A stretch of DNA of 64,000 nt from Collinsella sp. AM17-1 (GTDB lineage: Bacteria > Actinomycetota > Coriobacteriia > Coriobacteriales > Coriobacteriaceae). Shown piece after piece: positions 1-8,631 of this stretch. Position 1 is the first letter of the stretch. The number at the start of each line of letters is the position of its first letter. Position numbers and translations under genes: made by a program. The notes under the pieces are model-generated. The model was given only the letters and a program-made list of their open reading frames with translations, had not been told where the DNA came from and searched no databases. Location: contig NZ_QRJZ01000001.1 of NCBI RefSeq assembly GCF_003470665.1, positions 75,401 through 139,400 on the forward strand, given 5' to 3'.

Positions 1-1
1 G

Positions 2-424
2 CTCAAGCATCACGGGCATCACGGCTTTGATATCGACGTGCCCGCTAAGGACACCTGGCGCCATCACCAGGCCGGATCCAAGCACGTGGGCCTCATCTGC
101 GCCACGCGCTGGGCGGAGTACGCCGACACGCGCGAGGAGGACGAGATGCCCGCGCGCGAGCTGCTGTCGCGCTACGACGATGTCGACGTGGTGATCATCG
201 AGGGCTACAAGACCGAGGGCTTCGACAACATCGTGGTCGCGCGCTCCGGCGTCGATCGCCTGCGCGGCAAGAGCTCGCTCGACCTAGTCGACGGCCGCAC
301 GCTGGCGCTCGCCTGCAACGAGGCCCTGGCGCGTCAGGCCTTCGACGCCGGCTTTGCGACCCGAGCCATCAACATCAACGACGCCCGAGCCATCTGCGAC
401 CTCATCCAAGACCACCTGGCCTAA
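2..424 (+). CDS. mobB: MobB, molybdopterin-guanine dinucleotide biosynthesis protein (5' end missing)
   Basis: The reading frame is open from the first bases of the window, so the start lies upstream. The visible part begins with a His-rich stretch followed by FDIDVPAKDTWRHHQAGS, close to the 'KHHGH..FDID..GKDTWRHRQAGA' motif of MobB, a P-loop GTPase-like protein that assists attachment of GMP to molybdopterin. The later VDVVIIEGYK motif is also typical of MobB. The Walker A loop should lie just before the window. The protein is cytoplasmic and implies molybdoenzymes encoded elsewhere. Identification is by motif memory only. Confidence 0.85.
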   Translation, partial: LKHHGHHGFDIDVPAKDTWRHHQAGSKHVGLICATRWAEYADTREEDEMPARELLSRYDDVDVVIIEGYKTEGFDNIVVARSGVDRLRGKSSLDLVDGRTLALACNEALARQAFDAGFATRAININDARAICDLIQDHLA

Positions 425-463
425 AACCTGCCAAAAAGGGACAGGTTTATTTTGGCAGGTTTT
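425..463. repeat. Dispersed hairpin with GGGACAGG loop (copy 1)
   Basis: The arms AACCTGCCAAAA and TTTTGGCAGGTTT enclose a loop containing AGGGACAGGTT. It starts directly after the mobB stop codon. The loop matches other hairpins in the window, but the stem sequence differs. Confidence 0.7.
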
Positions 464-482
464 ATCTGGGCAAACGTCATTT

Positions 483-520
483 CCACCACAAAGGGGCCAG
501 GCTCCTTTGTGGTGGTTTTT
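483..520 (+). terminator. Dispersed hairpin with T-run (copy 2), likely mobB terminator
   Basis: Perfect 12-bp arms CCACCACAAAGG / CCTTTGTGGTGG flank a GGCCAGGCT-type loop and are followed by TTTTT. The sequence is essentially identical to the hairpin at 2068-2105. Confidence 0.7.
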
Positions 521-523
521 GCT

Positions 524-560
524 TTGGTAGATGTGTGAGACATGCCTTACAATCTACCAA
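524..560 (+). promoter_or_regulatory. Probable MFS promoter overlapped by a 9-bp inverted repeat
   Basis: A TTGGTA -35-like box (524-529) and TACAAT -10 box (548-553) are separated by 18 bp. A perfect inverted repeat, TTGGTAGAT (524-532) and ATCTACCAA (552-560), overlaps both boxes, which is the geometry of a repressor operator. The regulator is not identifiable here. Confidence 0.5.
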
Positions 561-617
561 GTAGTTCATGACGGGCGGAAAACGGAGAGAAGGGGCTCGA
601 TGCGTCCTTAATGTTTC

Positions 618-667
618 ATGCGGATTGGTTGATTCGATAGACGGTGGCGAATGCCTGCCGTCCGCAT
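618..667 (+). other. Structured leader upstream of the MFS gene
   Basis: Outer arms ATGCG (618-622) and CGCAT (663-667) enclose an inner stem, GACGG (640-644) with CCGTC (658-662), and a GGC-gaat-GCC apex. The structure ends about 11 nt before the ribosome binding site. No known riboswitch class was recognised. Confidence 0.35.
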
Positions 668-689
668 TCGTACGAAATAAGGAGTCTCC

Positions 690-1970
690 ATGCTCGCCCC
701 TCTTTTCTCAAAGCCTCAATCATCGCTGTCCATGCAGGCCAAGCGGCTGGTGGCGATGCGCTTCCTCATCTACACCGGTTTTCAGACCAGTTATTTTATC
801 GGCGTCATCGGAACGCTCACCTATGCGGACGATGCCTCGGTCGTCGCGACATCGCTGGCCGTCCTGTTCATGAACGTCTTTGTGATCCTGGGATCCTTTG
901 CGGGCGGCGCGGCGCTCGACGCCTGGGGTCCGCGCCGTCATTTCTTGCTGAGCATCGTCGGCACGCTTGTAACCGGCACGGCAATCATTGCCTTTGGTGA
1001 TGCGACCGGCATTGTCCTGCTCGGCGCGGTGCTCCTAGGCTTTACGATGGGATTTGCCCAACCCATCGCCACATCTTATCCGGCCTACCTCACCGACGAA
1101 CCCGCCGAACTCAAAGACATCAATTCCGCCATCGCCATGTTCTCAAACGTGAGCATTATCGTTGGACCCACGCTGGGCGGCTTTGTCGCGGCGGCTGCAT
1201 CGTCGCGCGCGGTGTTCGTGCTCATGATGCTCTTTACCGTGTTGGCGTTCGTCGTCAGTTGGGGCTTTAGGCCGCAGGCCAGCCATGTTGCCGGACATGT
1301 GGATGCCGATTCGGCAGAGGAAGGGGAGCGTGCGGGACAAAGCTCCAACCCCAGCACGTCCGCCCGCGCCACCTTCGCAGCCAGCATCAAGACGGTCTTT
1401 ACCAACAGCGTTCTTGCCCTGCTGTTTTGTATCATTTTTCTTTCGAACTTTGGCTACGGGGCCTTCGATCCGCTCGAGTCGTTTTTCTATCGCGATGTCC
1501 TGCACGTCGGCGTTGAGTGGATGGGCTGGCTTTCGTCGGCCTGCGGTGTGGGCGCGGTGCTGGGCGCCGTGGTTGCGCTTCGGATGCCGCCGCACCTGGT
1601 CAACCTTAAAACACTGCTCGTGGCGCTTATGTCCGTGGGCCTGGGAAGCCTGCTCTATGTGGGGACGCCGTACGTGGGCGTGGCCCTCGTCGGCCAGATC
1701 GCCCTGGGCATAGCCTGGGGTGTCGTCAACCCGCTCCACAACACCATTGTGCAGACGACGGCACCACTCGAGCAGCTCGGCCGCGTTAACTCGGTCATGG
1801 GCTTTGGCAATATGTTCGCCGGCGTGGCCCCGCTGGCGATTGCCCCGTGGCTGGCGGCGACGTTTGGCGTGCAGCAGACGCTCGTAGGGGCGGGCGTGGT
1901 TGTGACGGCGGTTCCCGCGGCGTTGCTGCTGTTTGGCCGCCGGCATTTTGATCGTGTCGCAAGGCAGTAA
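690..1970 (+). CDS. MFS transporter
   Basis: A 426-aa hydrophobic protein with about twelve membrane segments and a central charged loop near residues 195-225, typical of the major facilitator superfamily. The segment AGGAALDAWGPRRHFLLS resembles the loop 2-3 signature (GxLaDrxGrr). The ATG at 690 is preceded by an AAGGAG ribosome binding site. It stands alone between hairpin repeats, behind a promoter bearing a possible operator (524-560), with a structured leader at 618-667. The substrate cannot be told from sequence; drug or metabolite efflux is the usual assumption. Confidence 0.8.
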   Translation: MLAPLFSKPQSSLSMQAKRLVAMRFLIYTGFQTSYFIGVIGTLTYADDASVVATSLAVLFMNVFVILGSFAGGAALDAWGPRRHFLLSIVGTLVTGTAIIAFGDATGIVLLGAVLLGFTMGFAQPIATSYPAYLTDEPAELKDINSAIAMFSNVSIIVGPTLGGFVAAAASSRAVFVLMMLFTVLAFVVSWGFRPQASHVAGHVDADSAEEGERAGQSSNPSTSARATFAASIKTVFTNSVLALLFCIIFLSNFGYGAFDPLESFFYRDVLHVGVEWMGWLSSACGVGAVLGAVVALRMPPHLVNLKTLLVALMSVGLGSLLYVGTPYVGVALVGQIALGIAWGVVNPLHNTIVQTTAPLEQLGRVNSVMGFGNMFAGVAPLAIAPWLAATFGVQQTLVGAGVVVTAVPAALLLFGRRHFDRVARQ

Positions 1971-1975
1971 AAACT

Positions 1976-2035
1976 ATCGCAACATTCGATGAAAATCGCG
2001 ATTTTGCCGAATAACGTCGAATGTTGTGATGGTTT
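1976..2035. repeat. Dispersed palindromic element, AACATTCGAT family (copy 1)
   Basis: Arms ATCGCAACATTCGATG (1976-1991) and CGTCGAATGTTGTGAT (2015-2030) flank an inner palindrome AAAATCGCGATTTT (1992-2005). A second copy lies at 13753-13817. Confidence 0.75.
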
Positions 2036-2067
2036 GCGCCCCGGACTAGGCCATCCTGCGAGTCCGG

Positions 2068-2105
2068 CCACCACAAAGGGGCCAGGCTCCTTTGTGGTGG
2101 TTTTT
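2068..2105 (+). terminator. Dispersed hairpin with T-run (copy 3), likely MFS terminator
   Basis: Arms CCACCACAAAGG / CCTTTGTGGTGG are followed by TTTTT. The same hairpin occurs at 483-520. Confidence 0.7.
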
Positions 2106-2108
2106 GCT

Positions 2109-2139
2109 TTGACAGGCCGTGCCTGCGCCTTGGTATACC
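2109..2139 (+). promoter_or_regulatory. Probable promoter of the HAD gene
   Basis: A perfect TTGACA (2109-2114) is followed by GGTATACC. The -10 hexamer is TATACC or GTATAC, giving an 18-19 bp spacer. The boxes start in the T-run of the preceding hairpin. Confidence 0.5.
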
Positions 2140-2194
2140 ATGAACGCCACCTCCAGATACACCCCACACCGCCGCACAACCCAGAAAGGCCCCC

Positions 2195-3016
2195 ATGGAC
2201 ACCACCTTCAGCCACATTAAAGCCGTGTTCTGCGATATCGACGGAACGCTGCTCACGAGCCAGCACACGGTGTCCCCGCGCACCGTGGCGGCGATTCGCG
2301 CCCTGCGCGAGCGTGGCGTGCTCTTTGGCCTGTGCACCGGGCGCGACGCCCACGCGACCGAGGCCATGTACGAGCTCTGGGGCATCGAAGGCCTGGTAGA
2401 CGTGATGGTGGGCTGCGGTGGCGCTGAGGTCATCGACCGCGCGCACGACATCAACGAGCTGAGCTATCCGCTGCCGGGCGAGACCATCGCGCGCATCTGC
2501 AAGCGTATGGCGGACCTTCCGGCAACGCCCGTCTGCCCCCGAGACGGCGTGTTCTACGTGCCCGAGAGCAACGCGTGCGTCGAGCACCTGTCGCGCGTCG
2601 ATGGCGTGCCCTATCAGGTGGTCGATTTTGCCGAGTTCTTGCGCGAGCCGCAGCCCAAGGTGATGTTTACCATGGCACCCGAGGTGATGCCGCAGGTCAT
2701 CGAGCGAGCATCGACGTTTGCCGATAACACTGTTAAGGCGGCGTCTCTGCAAACCACGCAGCGTCTCTACGAGTTCATGGATCCGCGCGTGTCCAAGACG
2801 CGCGGCCTCGTGCGCGTGGCGGAGCTCAACGACATGGAGCTCCAGGACGTCTGCGTGTTTGGCGATGCGGACAACGACACCTGCATGGTGGCCGACGCCG
2901 GCGTGGGCGTGGTTATGGCAAACGGCAGCGACGCCACCCGTGCCGCCGCGGACTTTGTAACCGCGAGCAACGACGAGGACGGCATCGCGATCTTTATCGA
3001 GGAGCATCTGCTGTAG
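2195..3016 (+). CDS. Cof-type HAD-family hydrolase (sugar/metabolite phosphatase)
   Basis: This 273-aa cytoplasmic protein shows HAD motif I FCDIDGTLL (nucleophile and acid-base Asp) near the N terminus, a Thr motif II (LCTGRD), a Lys in SKTRG as motif III, and motif IV GDADNDTCM. The long cap between motifs II and III, together with the length, matches Cof-type (HAD-IIB) phosphatases, which dephosphorylate sugar phosphates or cofactors. The ATG at 2195 has an AGAAAGG site in front. It appears monocistronic and its substrate is unknown. Confidence 0.85.
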   Translation: MDTTFSHIKAVFCDIDGTLLTSQHTVSPRTVAAIRALRERGVLFGLCTGRDAHATEAMYELWGIEGLVDVMVGCGGAEVIDRAHDINELSYPLPGETIARICKRMADLPATPVCPRDGVFYVPESNACVEHLSRVDGVPYQVVDFAEFLREPQPKVMFTMAPEVMPQVIERASTFADNTVKAASLQTTQRLYEFMDPRVSKTRGLVRVAELNDMELQDVCVFGDADNDTCMVADAGVGVVMANGSDATRAAADFVTASNDEDGIAIFIEEHLL

Positions 3017-3029
3017 CGCCGGGGGAGAA

Positions 3030-3064
3030 CCACCGCAAAAGGGGACAGGCTCATTTTGTGGTGG
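3030..3064. repeat. Dispersed hairpin with GGGGACAGG loop (copy 4)
   Basis: Arms CCACCGCAAAA and TTTTGTGGTGG flank GGGGACAGGCTCA. It lies just after the HAD gene stop codon. Confidence 0.65.
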
Positions 3065-3521
3065 CCTCAGGCGATTTGGGCGAATTGATACCTAAAAGCT
3101 GTGTGAAAATTCAAATATTGCTGTCTGAACATCATGCTTCTAACCACCGGTGGGTTTAAGATATTCTCATCAATTTGGTAGGATTTTCATCCCGGTTAAT
3201 GACCTACCGTTCACGGTCGATTTTCGACCGTTCACAGGATGTTTGCTCTTGAGCAAAATGTTGTGCAAATAAATCTAATGCCATTAAAAAATAATAGGCA
3301 ACTAAATTACCAGCAGAAACAAAAAATAGATAGCGAATAAACGAAGGTAAATCTGAGTAAATGTCAAGAGAATTAAGAACTTGCACAAAAATGTCGGTTT
3401 TGCTGCTCAGATGTTTAAACAATCGTTATAATTGCATCACTTAGCGAGCGCAATTACAGATTGCGCAGATACGCTTGATAGTGAAAGAGCAAGATCGCGG
3501 TCTCTTGGGGAGGAGACATCG
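3065..3521. other. AT-rich intergenic region upstream of the pilus locus
   Basis: About 450 bp, clearly more AT-rich than its surroundings. It contains a small hairpin GGTCGAttTTCGACC flanked by direct repeats CCGTTCAC (about 3206-3235). A diverged relative of this motif is at 55118-55147. The pilus promoter should lie here, but no single -35/-10 pair stands out. Short ORFs here look spurious. Confidence 0.5.
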
Positions 3522-6500
3522 ATGAAAGCGAATTCGGACAAATCTAAGCAGAGTAATAAAGCGACGCGCCGTGTACTGGCAGGCGTTTTGTGCGGAGCCT
3601 CCGTGTTGAGCCTGGTACTGTCGCTCGTCATGCCTTCGATCTCGCAGGCCATTGCCAACGATGCCCAGACGGTTCCTACCGAGAAGACTGTGACGGAGGA
3701 TTCCTCAACTGAGTCTACTGATGTAGAAAACACCAACAACGGGGATACCGAAAAGCTGAATAGTGACGATGCCGAGGGCGACGAAGCTGGCGACGATAGC
3801 CAGCCTGAGGAGCAGCCCGAGGAAGAGCAGCAGAACGAGGGTACAACGACTTCGGATGGTGAAACCGTTGCTGCGGTTGCGGAAAACGAGCAAACTAGAG
3901 CGGCTGCCGAGGGAATTGATAATGCAAGTGAGCTCAAAAATAAACTTGAGAGCGTTGCGGAAAATCAGTCCGGCAGTTTTCAATTGATGAAGGACCTAGA
4001 CTGCAACGAAGAGATTATTCTCAAGAGTGGTAGCAATATCACCCTTGATCTTAATGGCTGCAAGATAAAGTACTCGAGCAATAATAAGTCGCTTTTCAAT
4101 GTGAGCAATAGTGCCGAGTTTACAATCACGGATTCTAATCCGGGTGCGGATGAGATCGCTGGTTCTCAGTCGCTGCAGGATCAAGACCAGAATCTGATAG
4201 CTGATAATTGTGGCAAGACGGCAGAAATGTCCAACTATGTAAATGACGTTCCGAATGAGCTTACCTATTACGTGACTGAATCCAGCGTGAATACAACGGA
4301 CAGCACTCGTACAAACGAGACCACCTACAAGCATGAGGTCAAAATTACAGGCGCTATCGTGGCGTGCAGCAGCAGCAAAGTGAATCTCATCAATCTTGAG
4401 GGCGGTACGTTTAACCTTCAGGGTGGCGTGCTTACTCAAAAGAACAATTGCAACGTCGATGGCCTTATCTATGCCCATAACGGCTCTACCGTCAATATGA
4501 GTGGTGGATACGTTTGTGGTGCTTCTATGGGCAGCAGTGGTGCTGGTGCTGGAATTCGTGTTGAGGGCTCAACCCTGGATGAGGGCTCAACCCTGGTGAT
4601 CTCTGGCGGCGTAATCGCTGGTAACTATGCCCCCAGTGGCGGCGGCGTTTATGCCAAGAATTCTACGGTAAACATGGTTGGCGGTATTATCTCCGGCAAC
4701 GGTACAAATGATTATCAAAGCGGTTATGGCGCGGGAATTTGTGCTGAGAAATCTAGTGTGACCATTACGAAAGGTTACATTACCAACAATAATTATCAGT
4801 TCTACAGAGATTGGGTAGGCTCCACGAGGCATCAAGGTAACGGTTGCCACGGCGGCGGCGGCATTGCTGCTTTCAATGGCGGCAATCTCACAATTGCAGG
4901 CGGCTGCATCACGGGCAACTACTCTGCCGAGGCTGGCGGCGGCGTTTATGCTGGCGCTTGGAATAGTGCTCTTTCCGGGTTTACGTTTTCTGGTGGAATA
5001 ATCGCCAGCAATGTGGCGCAAAGCTCAGAGGGTGGCGGCATCCGTATCGCTGCGCCTACAGCTGGCGAATTTAATGTGAGCGGCAAGAAAGCCTACATCA
5101 CTAACAATACGACCAATACCGCCTACGACTGGGGTGGCGGCGGCGTGTTCGTCCAGGGTGGCAACAGCGACCAAAACATAGATTCAGCGAGCCTCAAGAT
5201 TTACAACGCACTGATTACCAACAATTCGGCCCAAGGCTATGGCGGCGGCTTCGCTGCCTGCCCGACCGGCAAAACGTCTATTACCGACACCAATGGCATT
5301 GCAATTTACGGAAACACCGATGCAGACGGTAATAAGCTATCAGGTGACAGCAATGAAAAGAAGGAAGACCGGCTTGATACTGAGGGCGGTGTGATTACCT
5401 CTGACTTCAAGAAGAATGGCCATGAGGATCTTTTCCTTGTTCACAAGAAGAACAACGGTGACTACATCGCAGCCGTAACGGGCCAGATGCTTGGCGGCGG
5501 CGCTGCCAATTGGAAGGGCACGATCGACGACGATACACAAACTTTTATCGGCAAGTACGAGGGCGCCCAAGCTAAGTACAGGATTGGCCTTGCGGCTAAC
5601 CCAACTGAACCGGACAAACACGAGGCTATTAAAGCGGCAACGCTCTTCATCACGGGCAACACATCCAACGTCCATGGTGGCGGCATCATGACCAATGGAG
5701 ACGTTGTCGCCGGCTCCACCACGGAAGTGAAGGTTTACCCCAAGATGAAGCTCAACGGCACCAAGGTGTTTGAGGGCGGCTCGCTTGAAGGAAATGACTT
5801 TAATTTCCAGCTACTCAAGCAGAACGAGATCAAGGATAAGAGCGGTCGGGTTACGGGATATACGGTGCCGAGTTTTGATGCCAATGGCAATCTGCACCTC
5901 AATGGCTGCTCAGTGGTTGATACGGCTGCAAACGCGAAAAACGGCAGCTTCTCCTTTAACCTGAGCGAAGTATACGCTGATGCCGACCTTGTTTACTACT
6001 TGGTAGAGGTTCCGGGCACGGACAAGGACATTAATTATGACAAGACTATCTACAAGATAGATCCTACAGTTACAGAGGATGCGACCAAGACGCACGCCGT
6101 GCTTGGCATTAAATACACGTACTACACGGTAAGTAACGTAGAGATCACCAAGATGTTTGATGGTAAACCTGAGACTTCGGACGTTACACCAACGTCCGAA
6201 GACGGTGTTGCATGTGTTGCGCTTACTGGCGGCGCGACTTTCACCAACACGCCGTACACTTCCGACGGCTCCTGGACTCCTAAGGCGACTAAGGTCGTTA
6301 AGGGTGGCGAGATGAAGAAGTTTACGCTCGAGTTTGCGGATAACGAGAACTTTACGGGCGACAGCGTCAAGACCGTCTCGACCACTGCCGGTGGCGACAA
6401 TCCTCAGCTCCAGGACTTCCCCACGATTAATTACACGCTTGACAGCTTGAAGCAGAGTGAGACTGGTGTTCCGGGCCGTGGCGCCTCCAAGACCTTCACG

Positions 6501-6860
6501 TACTATATGTGCGAGAAGAACGATAGCTCGATATTCTCGCACTACAAGTTCGACAAGTCGGTCTATAAGTTCACGGTTACGGCAACGGATGACACCGAAG
6601 GACATATCGACTGTGCGGTGACCTACAGGAAGGGAACCGTTGACTCCGACGGTACGTGGAAAGAAAACGGTACCGAGGACTACAAGTTTCCCGACACTAT
6701 CCCCACCTTCACCAACACCTATTCCACCTCTTTGCCCCTTTCTGGTATGTCGGGCGTCACTCTGACGTACCTTGCCGGCGCGGCGGTGCTTTGCGCTGCT
6801 GCGGCCTGGATGCACATTCGTCGCAAGGCGAATGCGAAGGGAGGCGAGCGTCGTGAATAA
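3522..6860 (+). CDS. Large LPxTG-type pilus adhesin with beta-helix and isopeptide pilin domains
   Basis: A 1112-aa secreted surface protein. The ATG at 3522 has a strong GGGGAGGAGA site; an upstream in-frame start at 3432 lacks one and would hide the signal peptide. Order: signal peptide (about 1-45), acidic Glu/Asp/Thr-rich linker (about 50-120), a right-handed beta-helix-like region of repeated GGGVYA / GAGICAE / GGGIAAF motifs (about 220-650), then two pilin-type isopeptide domains. It ends with sorting signal LPLSG, a hydrophobic stretch and an Arg/Lys tail. LPLSG is a variant of LPxTG. Size and domains suggest a tip adhesin. It overlaps the next gene by 8 bp. GC is lower than in the following gene, suggesting a different history. 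Confidence 0.85.
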   Translation: MKANSDKSKQSNKATRRVLAGVLCGASVLSLVLSLVMPSISQAIANDAQTVPTEKTVTEDSSTESTDVENTNNGDTEKLNSDDAEGDEAGDDSQPEEQPEEEQQNEGTTTSDGETVAAVAENEQTRAAAEGIDNASELKNKLESVAENQSGSFQLMKDLDCNEEIILKSGSNITLDLNGCKIKYSSNNKSLFNVSNSAEFTITDSNPGADEIAGSQSLQDQDQNLIADNCGKTAEMSNYVNDVPNELTYYVTESSVNTTDSTRTNETTYKHEVKITGAIVACSSSKVNLINLEGGTFNLQGGVLTQKNNCNVDGLIYAHNGSTVNMSGGYVCGASMGSSGAGAGIRVEGSTLDEGSTLVISGGVIAGNYAPSGGGVYAKNSTVNMVGGIISGNGTNDYQSGYGAGICAEKSSVTITKGYITNNNYQFYRDWVGSTRHQGNGCHGGGGIAAFNGGNLTIAGGCITGNYSAEAGGGVYAGAWNSALSGFTFSGGIIASNVAQSSEGGGIRIAAPTAGEFNVSGKKAYITNNTTNTAYDWGGGGVFVQGGNSDQNIDSASLKIYNALITNNSAQGYGGGFAACPTGKTSITDTNGIAIYGNTDADGNKLSGDSNEKKEDRLDTEGGVITSDFKKNGHEDLFLVHKKNNGDYIAAVTGQMLGGGAANWKGTIDDDTQTFIGKYEGAQAKYRIGLAANPTEPDKHEAIKAATLFITGNTSNVHGGGIMTNGDVVAGSTTEVKVYPKMKLNGTKVFEGGSLEGNDFNFQLLKQNEIKDKSGRVTGYTVPSFDANGNLHLNGCSVVDTAANAKNGSFSFNLSEVYADADLVYYLVEVPGTDKDINYDKTIYKIDPTVTEDATKTHAVLGIKYTYYTVSNVEITKMFDGKPETSDVTPTSEDGVACVALTGGATFTNTPYTSDGSWTPKATKVVKGGEMKKFTLEFADNENFTGDSVKTVSTTAGGDNPQLQDFPTINYTLDSLKQSETGVPGRGASKTFTYYMCEKNDSSIFSHYKFDKSVYKFTVTATDDTEGHIDCAVTYRKGTVDSDGTWKENGTEDYKFPDTIPTFTNTYSTSLPLSGMSGVTLTYLAGAAVLCAAAAWMHIRRKANAKGGERRE

Positions 6861-8523
6861 GAAAGTTTGCTCCTTCCCGATCTTGTTTGCGCTGCTTGCC
6901 CTCCTGATTGGCACCTGCGCGGTTGTGTTCCCCGCATCCGCGCAGGCCGCGCCGACCTCGACCGGTTCCATCACGGTGAGCGGCACCGTGGCGCGCAGCT
7001 ACGACGCCTACCAGATCTTTAGTGCCAACGTCGTCGATGACGACAACGACGCCAAGATCGCCACCGACCTTGTCTGGGCAAGCGGCACCGTGCGCGACGC
7101 CGCGCTGCCTGTGCTGCACAGCGCCGGCATGCCCAATTCCCAGACCACCGCACAGGAAGCTGCCGAGTGGCTCAACACCGATTCCCACCTTACGAGCGCG
7201 CTGAGCGCACAGCTCGCTCGTTCCCTCCAGAGCTCTGGCGCCGAGCCCGTGGCCCTTAACGCGGGCACGACGGCCGAGCTGCCCTGCGGCTACTGGCTCA
7301 TCGTCGCCAAAGACGACGCCATCGCTCAGGGCGAGGTCGGCACCGCGCCGATCATGGCCCTGGTGGGCGGCAGCGCCGTCACCGTCAAGCCCAAGGCCGC
7401 GACCCCCAAGGTCGCCAAGCACGTGCTGGAGGACGGCACCGCCGCCTGGCAGAAGGCCGCCGACGCCACGGTCGCCGACGACCTGTACTGGCGCCTCTCT
7501 GCCACGGTCCCGGCGGGGCTCACGGCCTACGACGCCTATGCGGTGCAGTTCGTCGACACCATGAGCGCGGGGCTCGACCCCTCCAAGGTTGCCGCGAGCA
7601 TGCGCGTGTACGTGGCGGCGGGCGCGGACGGCGGCTTCGACGCCGTCGCCGCCGGCAAGGACGGACGCGCCGGCACTAAGGCCGCGAAGGGCTGGACCGA
7701 CATCACGGCCCAGTGCGCCACCAAGGTAGCGGCGGACGGCAAGACCTTCACCGTGCGCACCGGCGACCTGATCGCCGCGCTCGGCGGGGCCGACGCCTTT
7801 ACCGCGGGCGCCCGCGTGGTCGCCGTGTACAATGCGCCGCTCAACAGCGCGTGCAACCACGGCATCGCGAAGGGCAACCCCAACGAGGTCTACCTGCGCT
7901 ACCCGCGCTCTCCCTTTGCCGATCAGTCCGGCGACGCCGGCTTCACCAGCACGCCGAGCGACGATGCGTGCGCCTACACCTGGGATCTCGCGCTCACCAA
8001 GCGCGGCAGCGACGGCGACAAGCCGCTTGCCGGGGCGGTCCTGAGCATCGCCGACGACCGCGGTCGCACGCTGGCGGCCGACGGCACGTGGGATGCGCAA
8101 GGCAAGGCCACCGTCACCACGGGCGAGGACGGCCGCGTGACCGTCTCGGGCGTGGACTCGGGCAAGCTGGAGGTCCGCGAGCTCAAGGCGCCCAAGGGCT
8201 ACACCGCCTTTGAGGGCACGCGCTCCGTGACGGTCAAGGCCGAGGGCCTGGACGTCGACCAGGTGGCCGCCGCCAAGCCCAAGCTCACCATCACGGCCGA
8301 GTCGCCCCTGCGCGCCGACAGCGCGGACGGGTCGACGGGCAGCCTGGAGGCGTCGCTCATCAACACGCCCACCGGCACACCCCCTAGCATTACCACCGGA
8401 GGCTTTATGCCCTCGACTGGCGATATGGCAATGTACGCCGCGGCCGCCGCAGCGGTCGCCGGAGCCGCACTCATCGTGGTCGCGCTCCTGGTCAAGCGGG
8501 GAGGTGGCAGCCATAAAGAGTAG
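6853..8523 (+). CDS. SpaA-type accessory pilin with MPSTG sorting signal
   Basis: A 556-aa protein. The GTG at 6853 overlaps the previous stop codon and follows a GGGAGGCGAG site, so translational coupling is likely. It has a signal peptide ending near AQAAP, then a pilin N domain (YWLIVAKDD segment), a middle domain, and a C-terminal SpaA/Cna-B-like domain whose E-box reads KLEVRELKAPKGY. The C terminus is MPSTG, a hydrophobic helix and KRGGGSHKE. Met in place of Leu in the sorting signal is unusual and may mark a basal or minor pilin attached by a different sortase. GC content is conspicuously high relative to both neighbours. Confidence 0.82.
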   Translation: MNKKVCSFPILFALLALLIGTCAVVFPASAQAAPTSTGSITVSGTVARSYDAYQIFSANVVDDDNDAKIATDLVWASGTVRDAALPVLHSAGMPNSQTTAQEAAEWLNTDSHLTSALSAQLARSLQSSGAEPVALNAGTTAELPCGYWLIVAKDDAIAQGEVGTAPIMALVGGSAVTVKPKAATPKVAKHVLEDGTAAWQKAADATVADDLYWRLSATVPAGLTAYDAYAVQFVDTMSAGLDPSKVAASMRVYVAAGADGGFDAVAAGKDGRAGTKAAKGWTDITAQCATKVAADGKTFTVRTGDLIAALGGADAFTAGARVVAVYNAPLNSACNHGIAKGNPNEVYLRYPRSPFADQSGDAGFTSTPSDDACAYTWDLALTKRGSDGDKPLAGAVLSIADDRGRTLAADGTWDAQGKATVTTGEDGRVTVSGVDSGKLEVRELKAPKGYTAFEGTRSVTVKAEGLDVDQVAAAKPKLTITAESPLRADSADGSTGSLEASLINTPTGTPPSITTGGFMPSTGDMAMYAAAAAAVAGAALIVVALLVKRGGGSHKE

Positions 8524-8631
8524 CTGGCAGCCCCACAGAGAGCGGGGCGAGACGTAGCGAAGTAGATGCTAAGACACAGACAGATGATGACCGATCGAAT
8601 GAGAACCAACCGGAAAATGGAGGAAAAGAAG

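Noticed and set aside
3432..3521. Upstream in-frame extension of the large adhesin
   Set aside because: The region lacks a ribosome binding site and would bury the signal peptide; ATG 3522 has a strong site.
6757..8514. Long minus-strand ORF opposite the accessory pilin gene
   Set aside because: Arg/Gly/His-rich composition typical of the antisense of a GC-rich gene; the pilin on the other strand has signal peptide and sorting signal.
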